Of a stretch of DNA of 64,000 bases, positions 25,897 to 34,258 are shown in pieces. Position 1 is the stretch's first letter; the number at the start of each line of letters is the position of its first letter. This stretch comes from CAKMMH01 sp927798255. GTDB lineage: Bacteria > Bdellovibrionota_C > UBA2361 > CAKMMH01. The stretch lies in contig JAXFOK010000015.1 in assembly GCA_034180415.1 (NCBI GenBank), forward strand, positions 62,001 to 126,000, in the 5' to 3' direction. The notes beneath the pieces were generated by a model. It was not told the origin of the DNA, did no database searches, and saw only the letters and a list, made by a program, of their open reading frames with translations. Both the position numbers and the translations under genes were made by a program.

Positions 25897-27324
25897 TTAA
25901 AAAATAATAGGTGCAGGAGCTCCTAATATTTTTCCAAGTTGTTCTTTTTTCTCTTGAAGATTTAAGGATTGCTTTTTAGAGTTTCTACGAATAATTTGTT
26001 CTAGCTCTTGTTGTCTATTTAACTCAACCTCTTTCTTTTCCTCTTTTTTATTTGGCATATTTTCTTCTAAAATTTCCTTTATGCTGTTTTCATTATTATC
26101 ACTATTTAAGATGTCATTATCATTCATAACATTTGTTTCTAGGTCATAATTTTGAATATTATCTTCTTCTTTCTCGTTGTTTGTTGTAATCGATTTTACT
26201 TTATGCTCATTAATACGCATATTAACTCTTTCTAAGATATCGTCTCTTGATGTAACTGAATCTTTTTCAGATAGCTTTATGAGCTCTTCATTGCTAAAAT
26301 TCATTCTTAGAGTAATTCTTCTGTTTTTGGGTGAAAAAGGGTCATCTTTATATTTTAAATCTCTATCTGCTCTTCCTTGTACACTAACAATTTTATTTGG
26401 ATCTACTCCTGCATCTTCTAAAATTCTTCTTGCAGAATTGGCTCTTTCGGAAGATAGCTCCCAGTTAGAGTAATTATTTCTTCCTGAATATGGTATTGCG
26501 TCTGTGTGTCCAACAATTTCGAATTCATTTGGAAGATCTTTTAATGTTTTTGCAATTTCATATAATGCATCTTTTGATTTTTTTTCCATTTCAGAGCTTC
26601 CAATTTTGAACATTGAAACTTTTTCAGTATCAATTATGTCAATATTAATTGCATTTCCATCAACTTTTATTTCAATTTCACCTAAAAAATCCTTTAAAGC
26701 TTGAGTGGAAGTTAGCGAAGGATTGTCACCAAAAATTTCTTGTTTTAGTTTTTCTTCAATATCATCTTTGATTTTAGATCTTAATTTATCTAATACTTTT
26801 TGAGATTCTTCGAAAGAAAGTTTGTTTACATCAACATCTTCAATTTTTAAATTTATATTTGAATTACCACTTTTGATATCAAAACCATCAATTATTTCAC
26901 CGTCTGGTGAATGATCTTTTAGATTTTCTTTTAAATTTTTATCTTCTGTATTTCCTTTTTTTATATGAACACCATTTAAAAAAGTATCTTCCCGTGTATC
27001 TTCATGGTTAATTTTATTTTGAATTTGTGAGAAATCCTTACCTGCTTTATTCTTAGGTTGATATCCCTCATCTGTTAAAAGCCCACTAGCACCAATTTCA
27101 AGAGGACTACCATGTTTTGTTTTATCAAAAATACCAGGATCTTTAAAATATTCTGCGATACCTTTTTTAGTTGCACTGCTAGCAGTTGTAACAAGCCACA
27201 TCACAAGGAAAAAACACATCATAGATGTAATAAAGTCAGAGTACGCAACTTTCCACGCACCACCATGATGCCCGGCATGTCCGCCTTTCTTTTTTACTAT
27301 GATTATAGGTTGTTCATCTGCCAT
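25897..27324 (-). CDS. motB: Flagellar motor stator protein MotB
   Basis: A 475-residue stator subunit. The N-terminal KKGGHAGHHGGAWKVAYSDF is the typical MotB opening; D30 is the proton-binding aspartate and the transmembrane segment is about residues 30-48. The OmpA-like peptidoglycan-binding domain (about 230-345) has IVGHTDAIPYSGRNNYSNWE and SERANSARRIL. An extra C-terminal tail of about 120 residues (acidic, Asn-rich, then basic) exceeds the usual MotB length (300 or so). It lies 45 bases after motA in the same transcription unit. Confidence 0.95.
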   Translation of the reverse strand: MADEQPIIIVKKKGGHAGHHGGAWKVAYSDFITSMMCFFLVMWLVTTASSATKKGIAEYFKDPGIFDKTKHGSPLEIGASGLLTDEGYQPKNKAGKDFSQIQNKINHEDTREDTFLNGVHIKKGNTEDKNLKENLKDHSPDGEIIDGFDIKSGNSNINLKIEDVDVNKLSFEESQKVLDKLRSKIKDDIEEKLKQEIFGDNPSLTSTQALKDFLGEIEIKVDGNAINIDIIDTEKVSMFKIGSSEMEKKSKDALYEIAKTLKDLPNEFEIVGHTDAIPYSGRNNYSNWELSSERANSARRILEDAGVDPNKIVSVQGRADRDLKYKDDPFSPKNRRITLRMNFSNEELIKLSEKDSVTSRDDILERVNMRINEHKVKSITTNNEKEEDNIQNYDLETNVMNDNDILNSDNNENSIKEILEENMPNKKEEKKEVELNRQQELEQIIRRNSKKQSLNLQEKKEQLGKILGAPAPIIF

Positions 27325-27368
27325 AATTTATTTTTTAAAGATCCTAGTTAATTTTAAATACATACTAA

Positions 27369-28229
27369 TTATACTTTTTTTGCATCCTTCATTAAGGCTT
27401 CAAGCTCTTGACTTGTTGGCCTAAATTCTGAAGGAATAGTTTTTCTTGAAAACTCTAAGGCTACAACTGGAGGAGCACCACCTGCAAATGAAACAAGCCC
27501 AGCTTGCACACATTTTAATATTATAGTGTTATCATGAATAATCCCCTCAAGCCTTGTAGCAAGAGGCCCTGCAACACCATAACTTAAGAAAATACCAAGC
27601 ATTGTTCCTACTAGCGCGCACGCTACGTGGTGTCCAATAACTTCAGGTGGTTCTGTTAAAAACTGCATAGTAATAATAATTCCTAAAACTGCTGCTACAA
27701 TACCAATTCCTGGGAATGCATCTGAAAGTTTCGTAATAGCATTTGGATATTGAGATTCTTCTTCGTGATGTGTCTCTATTTCTGTATCAAGTAATCTTTC
27801 AAGGTCAAATGCATTTACCACACCATCGACAAATAACCTTAAAGCACCGATTAAAGTTTCCATTACATGGTGGTTTTGAAGTACTGCTGGATATTTTGCA
27901 AATCTTGCACTTGTTTCAGGTGATGAAATATCTTCTTCAATTCCAAGCACACCATCTTTTCTTATCGTATCAAATAGACTTGCTAAAAGCCCTAATAAAT
28001 CCATATATGTTTTTTTATTGATTCCACTTCCTTTTGTCGTTGATAATACTTTTGGTATTAATTTTTTACAAATGTATCCTGGGTTTGCAACAATTACAGA
28101 ACATATACCAATTCCCACGATAACGATAAATTCAAATGGTTGCATTAAAATTCCAATAGGTCCGCCTGGGCCTACAAGCCCAATTATTAGACATGCTACA
28201 ACACCTAGTAACCCTGCTATTACACTCAT
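27369..28229 (-). CDS. motA: Flagellar motor stator protein MotA
   Basis: A 286-residue inner-membrane protein with four hydrophobic segments: residues about 1-23, 30-47, 170-190 and 200-220. The family core AFPGIGIVAAVLGIIITMQF and the charged cytoplasmic loop fit the proteobacterial H+-driven MotA. With MotB it forms the stator that drives the flagellar motor. A sigma-28-like promoter (28275-28301) precedes it, and a GAGG ribosome site sits 6 bases upstream of the ATG. Confidence 0.95.
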   Translation of the reverse strand: MSVIAGLLGVVACLIIGLVGPGGPIGILMQPFEFIVIVGIGICSVIVANPGYICKKLIPKVLSTTKGSGINKKTYMDLLGLLASLFDTIRKDGVLGIEEDISSPETSARFAKYPAVLQNHHVMETLIGALRLFVDGVVNAFDLERLLDTEIETHHEEESQYPNAITKLSDAFPGIGIVAAVLGIIITMQFLTEPPEVIGHHVACALVGTMLGIFLSYGVAGPLATRLEGIIHDNTIILKCVQAGLVSFAGGAPPVVALEFSRKTIPSEFRPTSQELEALMKDAKKV

Positions 28230-28274
28230 CTTTTTGCCTCATAAAATTTAGTCAAATAGAACTATCAAATATTT

Positions 28275-28301
28275 TTATCGGACAAATGATTAAAGTTCTT
28301 A
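28275..28301 (-). promoter_or_regulatory. Sigma-28 (FliA)-like promoter of motA-motB
   Basis: Read on the minus strand: TAAGAACT, 11 bases, then TCCGATAA. The E. coli consensus is TAAAGTTT - N11 - GCCGATAA, so the -10 half matches at 7 of 8 positions and the spacing is exact; the -35 half is weak (TAA then divergent). It lies about 45 bases upstream of the motA start. motAB are late flagellar genes, so sigma-28 control is expected. Confidence 0.6.
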
Positions 28302-28431
28302 AATTTTAATAAGTTTTTTGCTCTATTCTTTTAAAATTATGTTATAAACAGCTTGTTTGTTTATTTTTAAAGGAAATAATGGTAAATTTATCGGTATGTT
28401 ATAGCGTTAGTGTTTTTTGGAAATAATTGAT

Positions 28432-31197
28432 ATGGATAAAATATATATTGTAGATACGTCAAGTTTTATATTTCGTGCCTTTTATGCAATTACTAACCTT
28501 ACCACTAAATCTGGATTTCCAACAAATGCTCTTTATGGTTTTTTAAAGATGTATCTTAAGCTTTTAAAAGAAGCTAATCCTAAATATATTGTTTCAGTTT
28601 TTGATACGGGAAAGAAAAATTTTCGACATGATTTATACTCTGAATATAAAGCAAATAGAGCAAAGTGCCCAGATGAGTTAGCTCTTCAAATGCCATTTTT
28701 TAGAGATTTTGTAAAAGCACTAGGTGTAAAAGTAATAGATAAAGAGGGCTTTGAAGCTGATGATGTCATAGCCACGATTACTGATAAAGCAAAAGAATTT
28801 CAAATGGGAGTTGAAATCGTAACTGCTGATAAAGATTTGATGCAGTTAGTTGAAAGTAATGTGGGTATCTGGGATACAATGAAAGATAAACATTATGATA
28901 GAGAAGCTGTAAAAGAAAAATTTGGTGTTTATCCTGAAAACGTTTTAAATTACTTAGCATTAGTTGGTGATGCCTCAGATAATGTTCCTGGTGTTAAGGG
29001 GTTAGGTCCAAAAACTGCGGTAACGCTTCTAGAAAATTACGATAGCATTGAAGCATTATATGAAAATTTAGAAGAGATCGCGAATAATAAAAATATTAGG
29101 GGAGCAAAGAGTTTAGCTGATAATTTAAAGAATAATAAAGAAATTCTTTTTTTAAGTAAGAAATTAGTAGAGCTTGAACATAAAGTTGATATAACACTTA
29201 ATGATAAAAGTATTATAACAATTTCGCCAAATGATTTTAAATTATTCTTTGAAAAACAAAATATAATAGAGAGTGAACTTTCATCATTAGTTAGTAAGTT
29301 TGAATTTGAAAGTTTATTTAAAAGTTTTTTAGAAAATTATAAAGATATTGTATATCATGATGAACAAAAAAATGAAGATGATACAAATCATGATTCATAT
29401 GAAGTTAAGATAGTTTATAAAGAAGACTTCAAGGATTTCATAGAAAAATTAAAAAATCAAAATTTATTTGCATTTGATACAGAAACAACATCATTAAATA
29501 TTTTTGAAGCAGAGCTTGTCGGGGTTTCTTTTTGCTTTGACACTAAAACATCATATTATGTTCCACTATTACATGAGGTGATGTTTGAAGAAAATAAGCA
29601 AGTAGATATTAATGAGTTTATAAGCTTAGTTAAAAAAATTTTTGAGAATGAAAATCAAAAAAAGACAGGTCATAATTTAAAATACGATATTCAAATTTTT
29701 AAAAATTATGGAGTGAATGTAAAAGGAGTTTCCTTTGATACAATGATTGCTGCATATTTATTAAGTCCTGATGATTTATCATTTTCACTCTCAAGTACTG
29801 CAAAAAAATATTTAGGTTTAGATGGAATAGAATATAAGGATGTCATCGGCAAAAAAGATAATTTTTCACAAGTTGATATTCAATATGCTGCTAATTATTC
29901 AGCTGAAGATTCATATTTTTCGTGGATGTTGTATTTAAAATTAAGTAAAGAGTTAGAAGAAAAAGAGCTTACAAAAGTTTTTTATGATATTGATCTACCG
30001 CTTTTAGATGTACTCTCAAAGATGGAGTTAAATGGAGTATGCATTGATACTGAAAGTTTAAAGAAAAGCTCTATATTTTTAGGAGAAGAACTAAAAACTT
30101 TAGAAAATGAAATTTATGAGCTTGCAGGTGGAAGTACATTTAATATAAACTCCCCAAAGCAACTTAGTTTTATATTATTTGAAAAGCTTCGAATCAGTAC
30201 AAAGGGGATTAAAAAGACGACACAAGGTTATTCAACCGATGTTACAACTTTAGAAAAACTTAAAGGAGTACATCCAATTGCTGATAAACTTTTACAGTAC
30301 AGAAGCGTATTTAAATTAAAAAGCACTTATATTGATTCTCTTCCTTTATATGTTTCGAAAAAAACAGGCAGACTTCATACAAAATTTAATCAGGCAGTAA
30401 CGGGAACTGGTAGACTTTCAAGCTCCGACCCAAATTTGCAAAATATTCCTGTAAAAACAGAAGAAGGGCGAAAAATAAGAGATGCGTTTATTGCGCCAAA
30501 AGGGAAAGTTGTAATTTCTGCTGATTATTCACAAGTTGAGCTTAGGGTACTTGCGCATATGAGTCATGATAAGGCATTAATTGATGCTTTTAAAAATAAT
30601 GAAGATATTCACACCAAAACATCAAAATTTATATTTAATTTAGGTGAAGATGAAATTCCGACATCAGAACAAAGAAGATTAGGAAAAGTTATAAATTTTG
30701 GTGTTGTATATGGAATGAGTGCATTTAGATTATCAAAAGAATTGTCAATAAATATGTTTACCGCGCAAAAATATATTGATGGTTTTTTTCAAAAATACAG
30801 TGGCGTTAAAGCATATTTTGATAAATTATTAGTGGAAGTTAAAGAAAAAGGTTATGTTTCTACAATGTTTGGAAGAAAAAGATTTACAGCCTCTATTGAT
30901 AAAGAAGGACGTGATAAGGGATATTTAAATAGAATGGCAATAAATGCGCCAATTCAAGGAACAGCTGCTGATATAATAAAACTTTCAATGTTAAATATTC
31001 AAAGAGAAATAGAGAAAAATAATTATCCATTAAAAATGATAATTCAAATTCATGACGAACTAGTGTTCGAGTGTGATGAAAGTTTTAAAGAAAAGGGAGC
31101 AGAATTTATTAAATTTCAAATGGAAAATGTACTTAAATTAGAAGTCCCTTTAAAAGTGGATGTTGGAGTTGGCGCTTCTTGGGGAGAGGCACATTAA
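28432..31197 (+). CDS. polA: DNA polymerase I
   Basis: A 921-residue family A polymerase with three domains: 5'-nuclease (about 1-285, with IVDTSSFIFRAFYAI and the VTADKDLMQLV metal motif), a 3'-5' exonuclease with its DxE intact (LFAFDTETTSLN), and the polymerase. Motif A is SADYSQVELRVLAHMS, motif B RRLGKVINFGVVYG, motif C QIHDELVFE. It acts in DNA repair and Okazaki-fragment processing. The ATG at 28432 is preferred to the in-frame TTG at 28417. Stop at 31195-31197, followed by a 165-bp spacer with GC-richer patches and no recognisable gene. Confidence 0.97.
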   Translation: MDKIYIVDTSSFIFRAFYAITNLTTKSGFPTNALYGFLKMYLKLLKEANPKYIVSVFDTGKKNFRHDLYSEYKANRAKCPDELALQMPFFRDFVKALGVKVIDKEGFEADDVIATITDKAKEFQMGVEIVTADKDLMQLVESNVGIWDTMKDKHYDREAVKEKFGVYPENVLNYLALVGDASDNVPGVKGLGPKTAVTLLENYDSIEALYENLEEIANNKNIRGAKSLADNLKNNKEILFLSKKLVELEHKVDITLNDKSIITISPNDFKLFFEKQNIIESELSSLVSKFEFESLFKSFLENYKDIVYHDEQKNEDDTNHDSYEVKIVYKEDFKDFIEKLKNQNLFAFDTETTSLNIFEAELVGVSFCFDTKTSYYVPLLHEVMFEENKQVDINEFISLVKKIFENENQKKTGHNLKYDIQIFKNYGVNVKGVSFDTMIAAYLLSPDDLSFSLSSTAKKYLGLDGIEYKDVIGKKDNFSQVDIQYAANYSAEDSYFSWMLYLKLSKELEEKELTKVFYDIDLPLLDVLSKMELNGVCIDTESLKKSSIFLGEELKTLENEIYELAGGSTFNINSPKQLSFILFEKLRISTKGIKKTTQGYSTDVTTLEKLKGVHPIADKLLQYRSVFKLKSTYIDSLPLYVSKKTGRLHTKFNQAVTGTGRLSSSDPNLQNIPVKTEEGRKIRDAFIAPKGKVVISADYSQVELRVLAHMSHDKALIDAFKNNEDIHTKTSKFIFNLGEDEIPTSEQRRLGKVINFGVVYGMSAFRLSKELSINMFTAQKYIDGFFQKYSGVKAYFDKLLVEVKEKGYVSTMFGRKRFTASIDKEGRDKGYLNRMAINAPIQGTAADIIKLSMLNIQREIEKNNYPLKMIIQIHDELVFECDESFKEKGAEFIKFQMENVLKLEVPLKVDVGVGASWGEAH

Positions 31198-31392
31198 GAA
31201 TTTATCAGTGAGTAGGGTTCTCGATTTCTGGTGTTTGAAATCAAAAACCTTAATTCTGCCTCCTGAATCTGCAATTTTCAGTTCCAAATAGTCATTATTT
31301 TTAATTCTAATTCTTCATTTTTAAGTTAAAGTAATTTATAATGTCATGATGATTATAATTATTTGTTAATATATTTTGGAGTTGTTAGTCTT

Positions 31393-32799
31393 ATGTTTAC
31401 TTCAATTGATAAAATTGCATCTTGGGCAAAGGATAAAGGGTTTATTTATCCATCTTCTGAAATTTATGGTAAGCTTGCTGGGGTTTATGATTATGGTTAC
31501 TATGGAACGCTTTTAAAAGAAAATATTAAAAACGCTTGGGTAAAAGATATGGTTCAAGCGAGAAAAGATATCGTACTTATCGATTCTGCAATTTTTATGC
31601 ACCCAACAACTTGGAAGGCTTCAGGACATGTAGATAATTTTGATGATCCTCAAATTGACTGTAAACACTGCAAAGCAAGACATAGAGCTGATATCCTATT
31701 AGAAGATTACGGAATAAATGCCGATAAACTTCCAATTGATGAAATAAACAAAATTATTGCTGACTTAAAAGAAAAAGGAACTACTATCAAATGTCCAATT
31801 TGTGGTAGCACAGAGCTTACTCCTGCTAAAAAATTTAGTCTTATGGTAAAAAGTAATCTTGGAGCTCCGACAGATGTGTTAAGTGAAGATAATGTTGTAT
31901 ATCTTCGTGCTGAAACTTGCCAGGGAATTTATTTAAATTACAAGAATGTTCTTAATTCTACTCGTGTGGCTCCTCCTTTTGGTATTGCACAAGTCGGAAA
32001 GGCTTTTAGAAATGAAATTATAGCTCGTCAATTTGTCTTTAGAACAAGAGAGTTTGAGCAAATGGAAATGCAATATTTTTGTCATCCTGATTTAGTAAAA
32101 GAAAAATACGAGGAGTTCAAAGAATATAGAATGAATTGGTATAAAAAATATGGAATTCCTTCAGAATCTTTAAGATATTATAAACACATAAAATTAGCTC
32201 ATTATGCAAGTGAAGCTTATGATATTGAGTATAAATTTAATTCTCTTGGGGACTTTAAAGAAATTGAAGGACTTCATGCAAGAGGAAATTGGGATTTATC
32301 TCAGCATACAAAATTTTCTGGTACTAAACTTGATTATCTAGATCCAAAAACTAATGAAAGATATACGCCAAATGTTGTAGAAACTTCTTGTGGACTTAAT
32401 AGAGTGCTTCTTGCGTTTATTGATAATGCACATAAAACTGAAAATTTAGAAGATGGGTCTACAAGAGATGTATTAAAAATTGATACAAGGCTTGCGCCTA
32501 TAAAAGTTGCAGTTTTTCCTCTTCTTAAGAACAAGCCTGATTTAGTAAATAAAGCAACTCAAGTTTATGATATCTTAAAAGAGGATTTTATGACTGAGTT
32601 TGATGATAATGGAAATATTGGAAAGAGATATAGAAGACAAGATGAAATAGGAACGCCATTTTGCGTTACTGTTGATTTTGAAACTTTAGAAAATGAAGAA
32701 TTAAAAAACACAGTAACTGTTAGAAATAGAGATACTATGAAACAAGAGAGAATAAGCATTGATGCATTAGATAAATATTTAAAAGATAATTTAAAATAA
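31393..32799 (+). CDS. glyS: Glycyl-tRNA synthetase, dimeric (eukaryote-like) type
   Basis: A 468-residue class II enzyme of the alpha2 dimer type rather than the bacterial alpha2beta2 GlyQS. Visible: SEIYGKLAGVYDYGYYG, the metal-like CKHCKARHRADI and CPICG cysteines (insertion with four Cys), motif 2 (FRNEIIARQFVFRTREFEQ), motif 3 region SCGLNRVLLAF and the C-terminal anticodon-binding domain. Single-gene GlyRS is found in many low-GC and deep-branching bacteria. The ATG at 31393 is preferred over an upstream non-ATG start at 31363. Confidence 0.93.
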   Translation: MFTSIDKIASWAKDKGFIYPSSEIYGKLAGVYDYGYYGTLLKENIKNAWVKDMVQARKDIVLIDSAIFMHPTTWKASGHVDNFDDPQIDCKHCKARHRADILLEDYGINADKLPIDEINKIIADLKEKGTTIKCPICGSTELTPAKKFSLMVKSNLGAPTDVLSEDNVVYLRAETCQGIYLNYKNVLNSTRVAPPFGIAQVGKAFRNEIIARQFVFRTREFEQMEMQYFCHPDLVKEKYEEFKEYRMNWYKKYGIPSESLRYYKHIKLAHYASEAYDIEYKFNSLGDFKEIEGLHARGNWDLSQHTKFSGTKLDYLDPKTNERYTPNVVETSCGLNRVLLAFIDNAHKTENLEDGSTRDVLKIDTRLAPIKVAVFPLLKNKPDLVNKATQVYDILKEDFMTEFDDNGNIGKRYRRQDEIGTPFCVTVDFETLENEELKNTVTVRNRDTMKQERISIDALDKYLKDNLK

Positions 32800-32823
32800 T
32801 ATTGTTTTAATGAGGTATTGTAA

Positions 32824-34176
32824 ATGAATGAATGTCTTGAAATTCAAGGGCCATGCACGTTAAATGGAACAGTAAGAGTAAGTGGAGCAAAAAACGCTGC
32901 GCTTCCTATGCTTATTGCTTCGTTTTTAACAGAAGATGAATGTGTATTTTCAAATGTTCCTTCAATTTCTGATGTTTTAATTCTTTCAAATCTTCAAAAA
33001 AGTTTTGGTGGTGAATCATATTATAACGAAAAAGAGGGGATTTTTAGAGTTTGTATGAAAAACATAAACTCTGTTTCTGCTAGCTATACTCTCGTAAAAG
33101 CGCTTCGTGCTTCTTTTTGGCTTATGGGACCACTTTTAGCAAGAAAGAGAGAGGCGAAAATTGCACTTCCTGGAGGAGATAAAATAGGAACTCGTGCTGT
33201 TGATATGCATTTAGATGCTTTTAAAAAAATGGGTGCAACAATATCACTAGAACATGGTATCGTTCATGCTATAGCAGAAGACGGACTAAAACCTCAAGAA
33301 ATTTCATTTTATTTTCCATCAGTTGGTGCAACACATCAAGTGCTTATGGCGGGTGCGTTAACAGAGGGGGAGACTGTAATAAATAATCCTGCTAAAGAAC
33401 CCGAGGTAATAGCTCTTGCTAATATGCTTTGCAATATGGGAGCAGAAATAGAGGGAGCTGGAACTGAAAGAATTGTAATTCACGGAAAAAGTAGACTTCG
33501 AGGAACAACAGAAGAAATAATAGGTGATAGAATAGAGGCAGGAACTTATATCGTATCTGGCGCGCTTTGTGGTGAAAAAGTAAGAGTTGAAGGATTTAAA
33601 ACAGAATATTTAGGAAACTTTTTAGAAATTTTAAGAGAAATAGGAGTAAATTTTAAAGCAGGTGATGATTTTGTTGAGGTTTATAAAAGTACCTCGTTAA
33701 AGCCTGTTCATATTCAAACAGCGCCTTTTCCTGGATTTGCTACTGATTTACATCCTGCACTTGCTGTGCTTTTATTTATGATAAATGGCACTAGTACAAT
33801 TAAAGAGACGGTTTATGACTCAAGGTTTGCCTATGTGTCAGAAATTGTGCGAATGGGAGGAGAGGCAATGACAAGGAATAATAGCGAAGCTTCTACAAAA
33901 AGAGATTTGACAAATCTTACACAAGGTTTATATGATAATACAGTGAGCATTACAGGACCTTGCAATTTAATGGGTACATCAGTAGAGGCTCATGATGTTC
34001 GCTGTGGCGCTGCGCTTGTTCTTGCCGGGCTTGTAGCAAATGGATTAACAAGAATTTATGAACCAGAACATATAAAAAGAGCATATCTAAATATTGATAA
34101 AAAATTAGAAAGTCTTGGGGCGAATGTGTACTTTAAAGATAATAGCTATGAGGACTTTAATTTTGTTGGGTGTTAA
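32824..34176 (+). CDS. murA: UDP-N-acetylglucosamine 1-carboxyvinyltransferase
   Basis: The 450-residue MurA catalyses the first committed step of peptidoglycan synthesis. Visible: RVSGAKNAALPMLIAS at the start with the conserved Lys (SGAKNA), the PEP-binding KREAKIALPGGDKIGTRA region, and FATDLHPALAVLL near 303-315. The loop that carries the catalytic Cys (family: PGGCAIGxRP) reads PGGDKIGTRA, with Asp at the Cys position; such Asp-for-Cys forms are known and are typically fosfomycin resistant. It lies 24 bases after glyS. Confidence 0.93.
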   Translation: MNECLEIQGPCTLNGTVRVSGAKNAALPMLIASFLTEDECVFSNVPSISDVLILSNLQKSFGGESYYNEKEGIFRVCMKNINSVSASYTLVKALRASFWLMGPLLARKREAKIALPGGDKIGTRAVDMHLDAFKKMGATISLEHGIVHAIAEDGLKPQEISFYFPSVGATHQVLMAGALTEGETVINNPAKEPEVIALANMLCNMGAEIEGAGTERIVIHGKSRLRGTTEEIIGDRIEAGTYIVSGALCGEKVRVEGFKTEYLGNFLEILREIGVNFKAGDDFVEVYKSTSLKPVHIQTAPFPGFATDLHPALAVLLFMINGTSTIKETVYDSRFAYVSEIVRMGGEAMTRNNSEASTKRDLTNLTQGLYDNTVSITGPCNLMGTSVEAHDVRCGAALVLAGLVANGLTRIYEPEHIKRAYLNIDKKLESLGANVYFKDNSYEDFNFVGC

Positions 34177-34258
34177 ATTCTGACATTTTTTTAATTTTAG
34201 TATTAGATCTTTACTCTTCAATTTTAAAATATTATCTCTTGATTAGGTGTGGGGAAAT

